Below, piece by piece: positions 28,916-41,740 of a DNA stretch of 64,000 bases. The notes under the pieces were generated by a model. The model saw only the letters and a program-made list of their open reading frames with translations. It did not search any database and was not told where the DNA came from. How positions within the stretch are numbered: the first letter of the stretch is position 1; each line of letters starts with the position of its first letter. The position numbers and the translations under genes were made by a program. Source of the stretch: an uncultured Prochlorococcus sp. (GTDB lineage: Bacteria > Cyanobacteriota > Cyanobacteriia > PCC-6307 > Cyanobiaceae); the NCBI GenBank assembly GCA_902618795.1, contig CACNCF010000001.1, forward strand, positions 78,895 through 142,894, in the 5' to 3' direction.

Positions 28916-31480
28916 ATGGCTATTGTCTGTTATATGGCTAATCCAATGAATCCAAACGAACCCTTTGATCTACGTCTGCCTACCCCTGGCTGCTACTTAG
29001 ATCCTGAGAAAGCTGGCATGGATTCTGATGCTGTTTTCCAAGGAATGACGGCCCATCTCTTTTATACTCTTGGAAAGTTAGCTACTTCTGCAAGTCCTCA
29101 TGACTTGTATATGGCTTTAAGTTATGCAGTCAAAGATAGGCTAATGACAAGATATTTAGCCAGTCAGGAAGTTATAAGGAAAAAACCACAAAAAACAGTA
29201 GCCTACTTATCAGCAGAATTTTTAATAGGTCCTCAATTAAGTAATAATCTTCTCAATCTCGGAATAACTCAAGAAGCAGAGGATGCCTTAAAGAGATTTG
29301 GGATTGAATCATTGTCAACAATTCTTGAGGTTGAAGAAGAGCCTGGATTAGGTAATGGTGGGCTTGGAAGACTAGCAGCTTGTTATATGGAATCATTAGC
29401 GTCTCTACAAGTTCCAGCCGTTGGTTATGGTATTCGATATGAATTTGGTATATTCAATCAACTAATTAGAGATGGCTGGCAAGTTGAAGTAACTGATAAA
29501 TGGCTTAAAGGTGGATGGCCATGGGAACTTCCCCAACCCGACGAATCATGTTTCGTTGGTTTTGGAGGCAGAACTGAAAGTTATAGAGATGATAAAGGTA
29601 ACTACAGATCAAGATGGATCCCTTCAGAACATGCAATTGGAGTTCCTCATGATGTTCCAGTTTTAGGATACAGAGTAAATACATGCGACAGATTAAGATT
29701 ATGGAGAGCTGATGCAACAGAAAGTTTTGACTTTTATGCGTTTAATATTGGCGATTATTATGGTGCAGTTGAAGAAAAAGTTGCTTCTGAAACTCTTTCA
29801 AAAGTGTTATATCCAAATGATGGGACTGACGAAGGCAGAAGATTAAGACTAAAACAACAACACTTTTTTGTAAGTTGTTCTCTTCAGGATATGTTAAGAA
29901 GCCTTGAAAAAAGATCAATACCAGTAACCGAATTCCCTAAGCATTGGACAGTCCAATTAAATGATACCCATCCTGCTATTGCAGTTGCAGAATTAATGCG
30001 ACTTCTTATTGACCAATATCAAATCGGTTGGGATAAAGCTTGGAATATAACCACCTCCTCAGTTGCTTATACCAACCACACATTACTTCCAGAAGCTTTA
30101 GAGAAATGGGATTTAGGTTTATTTAATGATCTTCTTCCTCGTCATCTAGAAATTATTTATGAAATTAATTGGAGATTTCTACAACAATTAAGACTACGTT
30201 ATCCTGGTGATGACAAAATCCTTCAAAAACTCTCAATAATTGATGAAGAAGGCTCCAAATCAGTTCGGATGGCACACTTGGCTACAATTGGAGCACATCA
30301 TATAAATGGTGTGGCTGCTCTTCACTCAGATCTTATAAAAAGACAACTTCTTCCTGAATTCGCAGAACTATGGCCTGAAAAATTTACAAATGTCACTAAT
30401 GGTGTTACTCCAAGAAGATGGGTTGCTCTATCTAACCCATCTTTATCTAAGCTTTTAGAAGAAGAAGTTGGTCCTAGTTGGATAACAAATATGGATCTTC
30501 TTAAGAAGTTAGAAGAAAAAAAAGATGATAACAACTTTTTACAAAAATTTGAAGAAAGTAAATTAAATGGCAAAAGAAAATTAGCTAGTTTTATCCATTC
30601 AAAAACTGGGATACTTGTAGATCCCTCAAGTTTATTTGATGTTCAAGTAAAAAGAATACATCAATATAAAAGGCAACATTTAAATGCCCTACAAATCATT
30701 GCTCAGTATTTAAGAATCAAAAATGGTACAAACAAGTATGAAGTTCCAAGAACAATAATATTCGGAGGTAAGGCTGCACCAGGTTACTTTATGGCAAAGT
30801 TAATGATTCGATTCATTAATGGTATTGCTGATGTAGTTAATTCTGATCCAGATATGGATGGGTTATTAAGGGTTGTTTTTCTACCAGACTATAACGTTAA
30901 ACTTGGTGAAATAGTATATCCAGCGACGGATCTTTCAGAACAAATCTCAACTGCTGGAAAAGAAGCATCTGGAACTGGAAATATGAAGTTTGCTATGAAT
31001 GGTGCGTTAACTATTGGAACCTTAGATGGAGCAAATGTGGAATTAAGAGATCTTGTAAAAAAAGAGAATTTCTTTCTTTTTGGTAAAACTGAAAGCGAAA
31101 TTATGGATTTAAAAATTAATAATTACTCCCCCAAAACTTTTATTGATCAATGCCCAGAACTTAAAGAGGTAATACGACTAATTGAAATTGGCCACTTTAG
31201 CAATGGTGATAAAGAATTATTTAAACCTTTATTAAATAGCTTGACTGGACATGATCCATTTTTTGTTATGGCTGACTTTGAAGACTACTTAAATAAACAA
31301 GATGTAGTAAGTGAATATTGGAATAATAAAAAATCTTGGAATAAAATGGCACTACTAAATACTGCTAGATCAGGATATTTTTCTTCAGATAGATCTATTA
31401 GAGAATACTGTAAATCTATTTGGAAAGTCTCACCAATGCCAGTAGAAATTACTTGCGATGTCGAAGAATTAACTAATTAA
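28916..31480 (+). CDS. glgP: Glycogen/starch phosphorylase
   Basis: 854 aa; TVAYLSAEFLIGPQL, GNGGLGRLAACYMESLA, VKRIHQYKRQHLN, EASGTGNMKFAMNGALTIGTLDGANVE PLP motif. Confidence 0.96.
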   Translation: MAIVCYMANPMNPNEPFDLRLPTPGCYLDPEKAGMDSDAVFQGMTAHLFYTLGKLATSASPHDLYMALSYAVKDRLMTRYLASQEVIRKKPQKTVAYLSAEFLIGPQLSNNLLNLGITQEAEDALKRFGIESLSTILEVEEEPGLGNGGLGRLAACYMESLASLQVPAVGYGIRYEFGIFNQLIRDGWQVEVTDKWLKGGWPWELPQPDESCFVGFGGRTESYRDDKGNYRSRWIPSEHAIGVPHDVPVLGYRVNTCDRLRLWRADATESFDFYAFNIGDYYGAVEEKVASETLSKVLYPNDGTDEGRRLRLKQQHFFVSCSLQDMLRSLEKRSIPVTEFPKHWTVQLNDTHPAIAVAELMRLLIDQYQIGWDKAWNITTSSVAYTNHTLLPEALEKWDLGLFNDLLPRHLEIIYEINWRFLQQLRLRYPGDDKILQKLSIIDEEGSKSVRMAHLATIGAHHINGVAALHSDLIKRQLLPEFAELWPEKFTNVTNGVTPRRWVALSNPSLSKLLEEEVGPSWITNMDLLKKLEEKKDDNNFLQKFEESKLNGKRKLASFIHSKTGILVDPSSLFDVQVKRIHQYKRQHLNALQIIAQYLRIKNGTNKYEVPRTIIFGGKAAPGYFMAKLMIRFINGIADVVNSDPDMDGLLRVVFLPDYNVKLGEIVYPATDLSEQISTAGKEASGTGNMKFAMNGALTIGTLDGANVELRDLVKKENFFLFGKTESEIMDLKINNYSPKTFIDQCPELKEVIRLIEIGHFSNGDKELFKPLLNSLTGHDPFFVMADFEDYLNKQDVVSEYWNNKKSWNKMALLNTARSGYFSSDRSIREYCKSIWKVSPMPVEITCDVEELTN

Positions 31481-31925
31481 TATTTTTCTTATCTGGTGAA
31501 TCTGGAGTTTGATGAAATAATCTATTTAAAATTAATCGATCCATATTTAATGGGTCGGGGGCTAATTCATTGGCAATTTCTTTAAATTTTGATTCAATAT
31601 TATTTGAAATTTTTGTTTCAAAGATTCTTTCCATTAATGCTTCAATTGAATATAAATAAGCATTAACATTTTCAAGCTCATCTAAGGCTTCAGTAATTTC
31701 TGTATCAGAAATATGTTTTTCTTTACTATTATCTTCATTTGATTCTCTTTCAGATAATTCTTTCTGAAGCTCATAAGTAACCTTAGTACAAAGAGTTCTG
31801 AAAGATTGAATAGATGCCCAGTTTAATTCTTGTTGATGCTTAAAAGTAGGAAATTCTCTAATAAGACGATCATGCTCTTTATAAAATCTCTGACAATCAG
31901 AGCATTGACAAGGTTCTTCAGACAA
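31473..31925 (-). CDS. Conserved hypothetical protein with N-terminal Cys cluster
   Basis: 150 aa, MSEEPCQCSDCQRFYKEHDRL...; convergent 8 nt overlap with glgP. Confidence 0.65.
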   Translation of the reverse strand: MSEEPCQCSDCQRFYKEHDRLIREFPTFKHQQELNWASIQSFRTLCTKVTYELQKELSERESNEDNSKEKHISDTEITEALDELENVNAYLYSIEALMERIFETKISNNIESKFKEIANELAPDPLNMDRLILNRLFHQTPDSPDKKNIN

Positions 31926-31956
31926 AAGAAAATTTGATTCTTTTTATATCATCTCA

Positions 31957-32289
31957 CTATTTGGGCAAAATTGTAGGACCATCCAATAATTCGTCATTTT
32001 CATCAAGTGAATCTGGACTATCTGGTAAAGGTATCTCAATACTAGTAACCAAATTAATGACATCTCTTAGTCTCATAGAATCAGCAAACCATCCCATTGC
32101 TTGCTCGGCATCTCCTCTTTTTTCAGCATCATTTGCTTGATCTTCGTGAGCTTCCGCCAATAAAGCAAGCCAGCAAAGGCATCTTGCTTGAACTATTGAT
32201 AGATCTAAATCATTAGGTTGAGATTTAGAAATGCGTTCATGCTCTTGTTGAATTAAGAGTTTTAAACGCATATCATGCAACTTAGCCAT
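31957..32289 (-). CDS. Conserved hypothetical protein
   Basis: 110 aa, acidic/helical, MAKLHDMRLKLLIQQEHERISKSQPNDLDLSIVQARCLCWLALLAEAHEDQA. Confidence 0.65.
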   Translation of the reverse strand: MAKLHDMRLKLLIQQEHERISKSQPNDLDLSIVQARCLCWLALLAEAHEDQANDAEKRGDAEQAMGWFADSMRLRDVINLVTSIEIPLPDSPDSLDENDELLDGPTILPK

Positions 32290-32368
32290 AAAAGATTTGT
32301 TACTAACTATACGCTAGCTAGAGAGTAGCATGTTTGCACACATACTACATATAGTTTTTTTATTTTTA

Positions 32369-32442
<74 letters not shown>

Positions 32443-32480
32443 AATAGGTGATTTTTAGAGTAACAAGTATTATGCTAAAT

Positions 32481-32856
32481 GAAAGCAGGAGAGGCAATCG
32501 CGAGAAAGTTTTATTTTGGAAACATAATAAAACTTTCTTGAGGAAAGTCCGGGCTCCCATATGGTCAGGCTTGCTGGGTAATGCCCAGTGCGGGTAACCG
32601 TGAGGATAGTGCCACAGAAACATACCGCCTAATACTTTATGTATGGCAAGGGTGCAAGGGTGCGGTAAGAGCGCACCAGCAACATTGAGAAGTGTTGGCT
32701 AGGTAAACCCCGGCTGGGAGCAAGGCTTAGTAGATTTATGACCATTACATAATCTACTTTTAAGTGCCGCTTGAGACTGTGAAGTAATTTCAGTCCTAGA
32801 TAGATGATTGCCCATCTCAATTAAGATGAACAGAACCCGGCTTATGACCTGCTTTC
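32481..32856 (+). ncRNA. rnpB: RNase P RNA (M1 RNA)
   Basis: P1 ends GAAAGCAGG...CCTGCTTTC pair; conserved GAGGAAAGTCCGGGCTCC, GGGTAAxx, AGAACCCGGCTTATGACCTGCTTTC. Confidence 0.95.
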
Positions 32857-32881
32857 TAATTGTTGTGATCATTCAAATCAT

Positions 32882-33631
32882 ATGGAAAGTGTAATGAAAT
32901 CCGAGCGAATTAATCAAATAACTACTTTTTTAAAGTCTTTAAATATTAAATCAAAAAGATTTTCTGAAATAATTAGAACTCAAAATATTTCAATTATTCA
33001 AGATTTTAATCAAGCATTTATACACTCTTCAGGGGATAAAATATTAAATTATGAAAAATTAGAATTTTTCGGAGATGCAGTACTCAGATTAGCTGCTTCT
33101 AATTTTATTGAAAAAAAATATCCTCAAATGAGTGTAGGAGAAAGATCAGAGCTAAGAGCTCAAATTGTAAGTGATGAATGGTTAACTAAATTAGGGAAAA
33201 AAATTGATATAGAAAAATTAATAATTAAAGGTCCTAAAGCTCTTGGTGATGAAAATTCAAAAAATACTATTATTGGTGAAGCTACAGAAGCTTTAATCGG
33301 CGCTCTTTACAAGTGTTTTAATTCCATTCAGGAAGTAAATCTTTGGTTAGATGATATTTGGGAGGAAGAGTCAGAAATATTTTTAGAAGCTCCATATAAA
33401 TTCAAATCTAAAACAGTATTGCAAGAATGGTGTCAAAGTAAAGGTTTTGATTTGCCAGTCTATAAAATAATTGAAGTCTCAAAAAAAAATGGGGACCCTA
33501 AAAGATTTTCTTGCGATATATTTATCGAAGGATTAAGAGAATCATCTGCATTCGGCAAGTCCCATAAACAAGCAGAAACAAATGCAGCTAAAATTTTGAT
33601 AGAAAGATTTATTACTATAGGTAAAATCTAA
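32882..33631 (+). CDS. rnc: Ribonuclease III
   Basis: 249 aa; NYEKLEFFGDAVLRLA signature, GEATEALIGALY, C-terminal dsRBD. Confidence 0.94.
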   Translation: MESVMKSERINQITTFLKSLNIKSKRFSEIIRTQNISIIQDFNQAFIHSSGDKILNYEKLEFFGDAVLRLAASNFIEKKYPQMSVGERSELRAQIVSDEWLTKLGKKIDIEKLIIKGPKALGDENSKNTIIGEATEALIGALYKCFNSIQEVNLWLDDIWEEESEIFLEAPYKFKSKTVLQEWCQSKGFDLPVYKIIEVSKKNGDPKRFSCDIFIEGLRESSAFGKSHKQAETNAAKILIERFITIGKI

Positions 33632-33634
33632 TTT

Positions 33635-33820
33635 TTATACTATTTCTAAATTTATTAGCTGAAAAGTTATGAGTTTGTCCCAATTACCTCCTTCAAAAAG
33701 AACAGCAGCTCTTTTTTTTGTAACTCGTTGTACAAATCCTTTATATCCTCTATAAATAGAATTGGTGTCTTTCACAACAACACAAGATCCAGGGAGTATG
33801 GGTTTAGTAGATAATTCCAT
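33635..33820 (-). CDS. ndhS: NAD(P)H-quinone oxidoreductase subunit S
   Basis: 61 aa SH3-like; [48 protein letters not shown] matches the NdhS pattern. Confidence 0.7.
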   Translation of the reverse strand: MELSTKPILPGSCVVVKDTNSIYRGYKGFVQRVTKKRAAVLFEGGNWDKLITFQLINLEIV

Positions 33821-33844
33821 AAAATACTCTTTCTAATACAATAT

Positions 33845-34384
33845 ATGATAAATAAAAAAGAATGGTTGACTGTCGGTTTTATAACATCATGTCATGGAAT
33901 TAATGGACAGGTAAAGGTTAAATCTCTAAGTGATTTTGAAGAGAGATTTGTAAAACCAGGAATTAGATGGTTACAACAAGAAAATGAACCTCCTTCAAAA
34001 ATAGAACTTATATCTGGTTTCAAACAGCCTGGTAAAGAAATCTTCATAGTTAAGTTCCAAGGAATAAATACGAGGAATCATGCAGAACAACTGAAAAAAT
34101 TTAAAATTCTTGTTAAAGCCGAAAAACTACCCAAATTAAATGAGGAAGAATTCCACTTGTTAGAACTTATAAATCTCGAGGTAAAGACTTTTGAAGATGA
34201 TAAATTAAAAAAAATTGGGAAAGTTATCAATTTAGAAAATGAGAAAAATAATTTACTTGTAATTGAACTTTTTCAAAATCAAAAAAAAGTTCTAATACCA
34301 TTTGTTAAAGAAATAGTCCCATTAATAGATATAAAAAATAATTTTCTAATCATCAATCCTCCAAATGGACTTTTAGAGCTATAA
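33845..34384 (+). CDS. rimM: 16S rRNA processing protein RimM
   Basis: 179 aa; [32 protein letters not shown]-barrel end [31 protein letters not shown]. Confidence 0.92.
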   Translation: MINKKEWLTVGFITSCHGINGQVKVKSLSDFEERFVKPGIRWLQQENEPPSKIELISGFKQPGKEIFIVKFQGINTRNHAEQLKKFKILVKAEKLPKLNEEEFHLLELINLEVKTFEDDKLKKIGKVINLENEKNNLLVIELFQNQKKVLIPFVKEIVPLIDIKNNFLIINPPNGLLEL

Positions 34385-34414
34385 ATTAAGAAAATAAAAT
34401 TTGTAAGAAACTCA

Positions 34415-36310
34415 TTATTCAACAGTTACACTTTTAGCTAAATTTCTTGGTTGATCCACGTCAAGTCCCCTATGAGATGCAATATGGTAACTCAATAATT
34501 GTAAAGGCAGTATATTTAGTAGAGGTGAAATCCATTCATTAGAGGAGGGGACTTTCATTAAATAATCAAAGATTTCAGTTCCGTTACATTCAGGAGCAAT
34601 CCCAATCAAATATGAATCTCTAGCTTTTGCTTCTTGAGCATTACTGATAACTTTATCAAAAACCTCCCCAGGAGAAGCGATAGAAATTACAGGTACTTTT
34701 TTATCTAATAAAGCTATTGGACCATGTTTCATTTCTCCAGCAGGATATCCAGCTGCATGAATGTAACTAATTTCTTTAAGTTTTAACGCACCTTCAAGGG
34801 CAATAGGATAATTTATTCCTCTTCCTAAAAAAATAACATCTTTAATATTAAAAAAGTCATGTGCTAGCTTTTCTGAAGATTTATTATGTTGCTCTATGAG
34901 ATCTTCCAGTAATGGCGGAAGATTTTGAAGTTCGTTTATTAATTTACCTATTTCTTCAGGACTTTGATTACCTTTAATTTGAGCAAATTTTATGGCTAAT
35001 CCATAAAAAGAAAGTAATTGAGCAAAAAAAGTTTTTGTTGCTGCAACCCCAACTTCAATTCCTGCACAGATATCAATTATATTTGAGACCTGCCTTCCTA
35101 TGGAACTCTCTTTTCTATTTGTTATTGCAATAAGATTAGGTTTAAACTTCTCATTTTCAATTGAAGAACGTCTTTTAATTTCCATATCGATAGCCGCAAT
35201 TGTATCAGCAGTCTCTCCAGATTGAGAGACTCCAATAGTCAATGTATTTGGCAATAGTGGAGGTGGTGAATATCGAAATTCGCTTGCAAAAAAGACATTT
35301 GTAGGGATACCTGAAAATTGTTCTAATAAAAAGCTGCCCACCATTGCAGCATGTTTACTTGTACCACAAGCAATAATTTCAATTCTTTCTATTGATGCCA
35401 AAAACTTTGTATCAAATGGATAGTTGATTTGATATTGACCATTATCTGAGTTCTCAATTAAATAATTCTCCAACCAGTTTTTTACAGTCTGTGGCTGATC
35501 ATATATCTCTTTCAACATGTAGTGTTTGAAATTCATCTTATCCATTATTTGCTCTGAGACTTTTAAAGAAACAGGATTTCTATATTGCCTCTCGTTGCTT
35601 GAGTCATATATTTCAATTCCAAGCGGAGTCAACAAAGCTATTTCTTCATCCTCCATAGGTAAAATAATATTCGTAAAGTTTGCAATAGCTGGCGTATCAC
35701 TAGCACAAATAAATTCTCCTTCACCTAAACCAATAATCAAAGGCGCTTGTCTTCTTGCAACTACCAAAGAGGTTGGAGCACCAGACCATAAAACTGCTAA
35801 AGCATAAGATCCTTCTAAATCCGATAATACATTTCTTACAGCAACTAACAATGTTGACCCATTATTCTCAAGATTAAGTTTACTTAATGTACTTAACTCT
35901 CTTTGAATTAGATGGGGAATTACCTCGGTATCTGTATCAGAATTAAAAATAATGCCCTCTTCCTCTAATTTATTTTTTAAATCTTGGAAATTTTCAATAA
36001 TGCCATTTTGAACAACTGCTATATTTCCTGAACTATCTGTATGAGGATGTGCATTTTTAACATCAGGTTTTCCATGAGTTGCCCATCTGGTATGTCCTAT
36101 ACCCACAGTTCCAGGAATATTATGATCATTAAGGTTACTTATTAAATTATTTAGTTTTCCTTCTGCTTTTTTACAAGAGATACAATTATTTTCTGAATTT
36201 ATTATTGCAATACCTGCGGAATCATAACCTCTATATTCTAGTTTTTCTAAACCATTAATTAATAATGGTAAAGCTTTTTTATATCCAGTTACAGCAACTA
36301 TTCCACACAT
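34415..36310 (-). CDS. glmS: Glutamine--fructose-6-phosphate aminotransferase (isomerizing)
   Basis: 631 aa; MCGIVAVTGY N-terminal Cys, GHTRWATHGKP, SQSGETADTIAAI, C-terminal LAKSVTVE. Confidence 0.97.
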   Translation of the reverse strand: MCGIVAVTGYKKALPLLINGLEKLEYRGYDSAGIAIINSENNCISCKKAEGKLNNLISNLNDHNIPGTVGIGHTRWATHGKPDVKNAHPHTDSSGNIAVVQNGIIENFQDLKNKLEEEGIIFNSDTDTEVIPHLIQRELSTLSKLNLENNGSTLLVAVRNVLSDLEGSYALAVLWSGAPTSLVVARRQAPLIIGLGEGEFICASDTPAIANFTNIILPMEDEEIALLTPLGIEIYDSSNERQYRNPVSLKVSEQIMDKMNFKHYMLKEIYDQPQTVKNWLENYLIENSDNGQYQINYPFDTKFLASIERIEIIACGTSKHAAMVGSFLLEQFSGIPTNVFFASEFRYSPPPLLPNTLTIGVSQSGETADTIAAIDMEIKRRSSIENEKFKPNLIAITNRKESSIGRQVSNIIDICAGIEVGVAATKTFFAQLLSFYGLAIKFAQIKGNQSPEEIGKLINELQNLPPLLEDLIEQHNKSSEKLAHDFFNIKDVIFLGRGINYPIALEGALKLKEISYIHAAGYPAGEMKHGPIALLDKKVPVISIASPGEVFDKVISNAQEAKARDSYLIGIAPECNGTEIFDYLMKVPSSNEWISPLLNILPLQLLSYHIASHRGLDVDQPRNLAKSVTVE

Positions 36311-36390
36311 ACAGTTTTTTTTTTCAATTATATGAAAAAAAAACGCGTATTCACTAAAACATGGACTCTCTTAAAACTGCACTATAAAAA

Positions 36391-36678
<288 letters not shown>

Positions 36679-36769
36679 TTACAAAGAAATTAAAAAAATT
36701 AAGATATGCTTCACTCTTGTTAACTCTAGGGCATAAAATCATATAGATAATTAGTAATTTTCATAAACT

Positions 36770-37009
36770 ATGTCACAAGAAATCCTCGAAAAAGTATGTT
36801 CTATTGTTTCAGAACAATTAAGTGTTGAAGCAGGAGAAGTCAAATCAGATTCAAATTTCCAAAATGATTTGGGTGCTGATTCTCTAGATACTGTTGAATT
36901 AGTAATGGCTCTTGAAGAAGCATTTGATATTGAAATTCCTGATGAAGCAGCTGAAGGAATAGCAACTGTTGGCGATGCAGTAAAATTCATCGAAGAAAAA
37001 AAAGGTTAG
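36770..37009 (+). CDS. acpP: Acyl carrier protein
   Basis: 79 aa; [30 protein letters not shown]. Confidence 0.97.
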   Translation: MSQEILEKVCSIVSEQLSVEAGEVKSDSNFQNDLGADSLDTVELVMALEEAFDIEIPDEAAEGIATVGDAVKFIEEKKG

Positions 37010-37015
37010 TATAGA

Positions 37016-38260
37016 ATGCCAAATTTCCATCGAGTAGTTATTACTGGTATCGGAGCAGTAACTCCAATTGGTAATAACATTGATGAATATTTAGTAGGTC
37101 TTCAAACAGGTACTAATGGGGTTTCAGATATTACTCTCTTTGATCCTGAACAACATCCCTGCAAATTTGCTGCAGAAGTAAAAAATCTTCAATCTGAAAA
37201 TTTTATTGAAGCTAAAGAATCCAAAAGATGGGATCGTTTTTCCCAGTTTGGAGTTATTGCTGCAAAGCAGGCCTTTAATGATTCTGGACTTGAAATTACT
37301 GAAGCTAATGCATCAAGAATTGGAGTGATTATTGGTTCTGGTGTTGGAGGTTTACTAACTATGGAAAGTCAAGCTCAAATATTGAGTCACAAAGGGCCTA
37401 AAAGAGTAAGTCCATTTACAGTCCCAATGATGATTCCAAACATGGCTACTGGTTTAGCTGCAATCGCTTTGGGTGCAAAAGGACCAAGTTCCTCTGTTTC
37501 CACCGCTTGCGCTGCCGGTTCAAATGCAATTGGTGATTCTTTTAGATTACTCCAACTTGGGAAAGCAGATGCGATGATCTGTGGGGGAGCAGAAGCAAGT
37601 ATTACGCCTCTCGGAGTAGCTGGTTTTGCCAGTGCCAAAGCTCTTTCTTCCAGAAATGAAAGCCCTCAAACTGCTAGCAGACCTTTTGATGCAGAAAGAG
37701 ATGGATTTGTTATTGGAGAGGGATCTGGAATTCTTGTTTTAGAAACTTTAGAAAATGCACAAAAAAGGAATGCAAGAATTTATGCAGAAATAATTGGTTA
37801 TGGAACAACATGTGATGCTCATCATATAACTGCTCCATCTCCAGGCGGGATTGGAGGCGCCGAAGCTATCAAATTGGCAATTGAAGATGCTTGTCTTAGC
37901 CTTGAAAAAGTTGATTACATAAATGCTCATGGAACAAGTACATCAGCTAATGATAAAAATGAAACTTCTGCAATTAAATCTATTTTTAGAGACAGATCTT
38001 ACCTCATTCCTGTAAGCTCTACTAAGTCGATGACAGGTCATCTCCTAGGAGGCTCAGGAGGTATAGAAGCTGTAGCTTGTATACTTTCTTTGACACATAA
38101 TTTTATCCCTCCTACAATTAACTACGTCAATCGAGATCCTGAATGTGATCTTGATTATGTACCAAATAATGCAAGAGAAGCTCAAGTAGGAGTTGCTCTT
38201 TCTAATTCTTTCGGCTTTGGTGGTCACAATGTTTGCCTTGCTTTCAGCAAAATGAATTGA
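37016..38260 (+). CDS. fabF: 3-oxoacyl-[acyl-carrier-protein] synthase II
   Basis: 414 aa; [56 protein letters not shown]. Confidence 0.96.
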   Translation: MPNFHRVVITGIGAVTPIGNNIDEYLVGLQTGTNGVSDITLFDPEQHPCKFAAEVKNLQSENFIEAKESKRWDRFSQFGVIAAKQAFNDSGLEITEANASRIGVIIGSGVGGLLTMESQAQILSHKGPKRVSPFTVPMMIPNMATGLAAIALGAKGPSSSVSTACAAGSNAIGDSFRLLQLGKADAMICGGAEASITPLGVAGFASAKALSSRNESPQTASRPFDAERDGFVIGEGSGILVLETLENAQKRNARIYAEIIGYGTTCDAHHITAPSPGGIGGAEAIKLAIEDACLSLEKVDYINAHGTSTSANDKNETSAIKSIFRDRSYLIPVSSTKSMTGHLLGGSGGIEAVACILSLTHNFIPPTINYVNRDPECDLDYVPNNAREAQVGVALSNSFGFGGHNVCLAFSKMN

Positions 38261-38303
38261 AGACAACCAATTCTGTATTTCCAACTTAACTTATTTTAAA
38301 ACA

Positions 38304-40310
38304 ATGGTCGCTGCATCTGTTTCATTAGAATCACTTTGTGTAAATAGTATAAGAATGCTTGCTGTAGATGCAGTAAATAAATCTAATAGTGGTCATCCTG
38401 GATTGCCAATGGGATGTGCACCTATGGGTTATGCATTATGGCAAAACATACTTAATCACAACCCTAATAACCCAAAATGGTTCAATAGAGACCGTTTTGT
38501 ACTATCAGCTGGTCATGGCTGTATGCTTTTGTATTCCTTGCTTCATTTGACAGGATATAAATCAGTTTCCATAGAAGATATTAAAGAATTTAGGCAATGG
38601 GGATCGAAAACTCCTGGACATCCAGAAACATTCGAAACTGAAGGTGTTGAAGTTACAGCTGGGCCTCTTGGCGCAGGAATTTCAAATGCAGTTGGTTTAG
38701 CAATAGCTGAAACACACTTAGCAGCTAAATTTAATAAGCCTGATTGTAATATCGTTGATCACTATACTTACGTAATAATGGGTGATGGCTGTAATCAAGA
38801 AGGTATTGCATCAGAGGCCTGCTCATTAGCTGGTCATCTTAAACTTGGAAAATTAATTGCTCTTTATGACGATAATCAAATTACAATTGATGGACGAACC
38901 GACGTTTCTTTTACAGAAGATGTCTTAAAAAGATACGAAGCTTATGGCTGGCATGTACAACATGTTGAAGATGGAAATCATGATGTTAAAGGAATCACTG
39001 AAGCTATCGAAAAAGCAAAATTAATAACAGACAAGCCTTCAATTATAAAAATTTCTACAACCATAGGTTACGGTTCTCCAAATAAATCAGATACTGCTGG
39101 AATTCATGGAGCAGCTGTTGGAGAAGAAGAAGCTGCATTAACTAGAGAGTTTCTAAATTGGGAATATCCTCCATTTGAAATACCCGGTGAAGTATATGCG
39201 CATTTTAGAAAATCAATAAACAAAGGTGAAAATTTAGAGAAAGAATGGGATTCTAAATTTGAAGAATATCAAAAAAAATATCCCTCTGAAGGAGCCGAAT
39301 TAAAAAGAATGTTAGAGGGTAAATTACCTGAGAATTGGGACTCAGATCTCCCCTCTTATTCGCCAGATGATAAAGGTTTAGCCACCAGAAAGCATTCACA
39401 AATATGTTTGGGTGCTCTAGGTCCTAACCTACCTGAATTAATTGGCGGATCAGCAGATTTAACTCACTCTAATTACACAGATATAAAAGGAGAAACTGGA
39501 TCATTCCAGCCACATAGTCCTGAAAAAAGATATTTACATTTTGGTGTACGAGAGCATGCAATGGCAGCTGTACTTAATGGTATTGCCTATCACAATAGTG
39601 GTCTTATCCCTTATGGTGGAACCTTCCTTGTTTTCGCTGATTATATGAGGGGCTCAATGAGGCTTTCAGCACTTAGCGAATTAGGAGTAATCTACGTCTT
39701 AACTCATGATTCAATTGGTGTAGGAGAGGACGGCCCAACACATCAACCTATTGAAACTATCCCTTCACTTCGTGCCATGCCTAACATGCTAGTTTTCAGA
39801 CCAGGAGACGGAAATGAAACAAGTGGAGCTTATAAACTGGCTATTCAAAATAGAAAAAGACCTTCTGCCCTTTGTTTAAGTAGACAAGGTATGCCAAATC
39901 AAGAAAATACCTCGATCGATAAAGTTGCCCTAGGAGGATATGTAGTTTCCGATTGTGAAGGAACACCAGATCTAATATTTATTGGTACAGGAAGCGAACT
40001 GAATCTTTGCATTGAAGCAAGTAAGGAAATTTCAAGCTTAGGTAAAAAAATTAGGGTTGTTTCTATGCCTTGTATAGAACTTTTTGAAGAGCAAGAAGAA
40101 TCTTACAAAGAAAGTGTTTTACCTAGTAGTGTGAAAAAGAGAGTTGTAGTAGAAGCCGCTCATTCATTTGGTTGGCATAAATATACAGGTTTTGATGGTA
40201 TTTGTATCACTATGGATAGGTTTGGTGCATCAGCACCAGGTGGAGAATGTATGAAAAATTTTGGATTTACAGTCGAAAACGTAGTTAATAAAACGAAGGA
40301 AATTCTCTAA
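38304..40310 (+). CDS. tktA: Transketolase
   Basis: 668 aa; [53 protein letters not shown]. Confidence 0.97.
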   Translation: MVAASVSLESLCVNSIRMLAVDAVNKSNSGHPGLPMGCAPMGYALWQNILNHNPNNPKWFNRDRFVLSAGHGCMLLYSLLHLTGYKSVSIEDIKEFRQWGSKTPGHPETFETEGVEVTAGPLGAGISNAVGLAIAETHLAAKFNKPDCNIVDHYTYVIMGDGCNQEGIASEACSLAGHLKLGKLIALYDDNQITIDGRTDVSFTEDVLKRYEAYGWHVQHVEDGNHDVKGITEAIEKAKLITDKPSIIKISTTIGYGSPNKSDTAGIHGAAVGEEEAALTREFLNWEYPPFEIPGEVYAHFRKSINKGENLEKEWDSKFEEYQKKYPSEGAELKRMLEGKLPENWDSDLPSYSPDDKGLATRKHSQICLGALGPNLPELIGGSADLTHSNYTDIKGETGSFQPHSPEKRYLHFGVREHAMAAVLNGIAYHNSGLIPYGGTFLVFADYMRGSMRLSALSELGVIYVLTHDSIGVGEDGPTHQPIETIPSLRAMPNMLVFRPGDGNETSGAYKLAIQNRKRPSALCLSRQGMPNQENTSIDKVALGGYVVSDCEGTPDLIFIGTGSELNLCIEASKEISSLGKKIRVVSMPCIELFEEQEESYKESVLPSSVKKRVVVEAAHSFGWHKYTGFDGICITMDRFGASAPGGECMKNFGFTVENVVNKTKEIL

Positions 40311-40324
40311 CTCGTAATTGATAA

Positions 40325-41695
40325 CTAGACTGAAGTATTACATTCTTCAAGTTTATCTTTTAGTTGATCTAGTGATTCATCTGAAATCTTTGAATTCATT
40401 GGACAATGTTTTGGGCCACACATTGAACAAAACTCAGCCTTTTTAAAGATCTCTTCAGGCAATGTTTCATCATGGTACTGCTTTGCCCTTTCCGGATCTA
40501 AAGAAAGTTCGAATTGCTTATTCCAATCAAAGTTATACCTTGCATGACTAAGTTCATCATCTCGATCACGAGCTCCAGCTCTATGTCTTGCTATATCAGC
40601 AGCGTGAGCAGCTATTTTATAAGCAATTAATCCTTCTCGTACATCTTCTGCATTTGGAAGTCCTAGATGTTCTTTTGGCGTCACATAACATAGCATCGAA
40701 GTTCCATACCACCCCGCCATTGCCGCCCCAATAGCACTTGATATATGGTCATAACCAGGAGAAATATCTGTTACTAATGGACCAAGTACATAGAAAGGGG
40801 CTTCTGAACATTCTTCCATTTGCTTTCTCACATTAAACTCAATTTGATCCATAGGGACATGACCAGGACCTTCAACCATTACTTGAACATTATGTTCCCA
40901 TGCTCTTCGAGTAAGCTCTCCTAAGGTCTTCAATTCAGCTAGCTGAGCATCATCAGAAGCATCATGCAAACATCCAGGCCTTAGTGAATCTCCGAGAGAA
41001 AAAGTACAATCATATTTCTTGAAAATCTCACAGATATCATCAAACCTTGTATAGAGGGGATTTTGTTTAAAATGATGTAACATCCATTGGGCTAAAATAC
41101 CTCCCCCTCTACTGACAATTCCAGTAATTCTTCCTTTGACTTTTGGCAAATGCTCTATTAAAAGACCAGCATGAATAGTTTGATAATCTACGCCTTGCTG
41201 ACAATGTTTTTCAATAATATGAAGAAAATCATCTTCAGTTAGTCTATCTATTGAACCATGTACACTTTCTAATGCTTGATACACAGGAACTGTTCCAATG
41301 GGAACAGGAGACTCATGAATAATTGCTTGCCGAACTTCATCTAAATTTACTCCTCCTGTAGATAGATCCATGACAGTATCAGCCCCATATTTAACTGCCA
41401 GTTTTAGCTTCTCTACTTCTTCATTAATATCACTTGCATTAGGGGAAGCACCAATGTTGGCATTAACTTTGCATCTTGAAGCAATGCCTATAGACATTGG
41501 CTCAAGATTCAAATGATTAATATTAGCTGGAATAATTAATCTTCCTCTTGCCACTTCTTCCATTATTAAAGAAGAAGGAAGATTCTCTTTTTTAGCAACA
41601 AAATCCATTTCTTCGGTGATATATCCGTTTCTCGCAAAGTTCATTTGAGTTACATTTTCTTTCCCAAGGCGAGGCTTAATCCACGAACTTCTCAT
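40325..41695 (-). CDS. thiC: Phosphomethylpyrimidine synthase ThiC
   Basis: 456 aa; [57 protein letters not shown]-terminal [11 protein letters not shown]. Confidence 0.97.
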   Translation of the reverse strand: MRSSWIKPRLGKENVTQMNFARNGYITEEMDFVAKKENLPSSLIMEEVARGRLIIPANINHLNLEPMSIGIASRCKVNANIGASPNASDINEEVEKLKLAVKYGADTVMDLSTGGVNLDEVRQAIIHESPVPIGTVPVYQALESVHGSIDRLTEDDFLHIIEKHCQQGVDYQTIHAGLLIEHLPKVKGRITGIVSRGGGILAQWMLHHFKQNPLYTRFDDICEIFKKYDCTFSLGDSLRPGCLHDASDDAQLAELKTLGELTRRAWEHNVQVMVEGPGHVPMDQIEFNVRKQMEECSEAPFYVLGPLVTDISPGYDHISSAIGAAMAGWYGTSMLCYVTPKEHLGLPNAEDVREGLIAYKIAAHAADIARHRAGARDRDDELSHARYNFDWNKQFELSLDPERAKQYHDETLPEEIFKKAEFCSMCGPKHCPMNSKISDESLDQLKDKLEECNTSV

Positions 41696-41740
41696 AATTT
41701 ACAAATTTTTTAAAAGTGTTATTACTAAAGTTTGATCAAA

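Noticed and set aside
37387-38284. Several minus-strand ORFs opposite fabF
   Set aside because: Antisense to a confident fabF gene; no recognisable domain.
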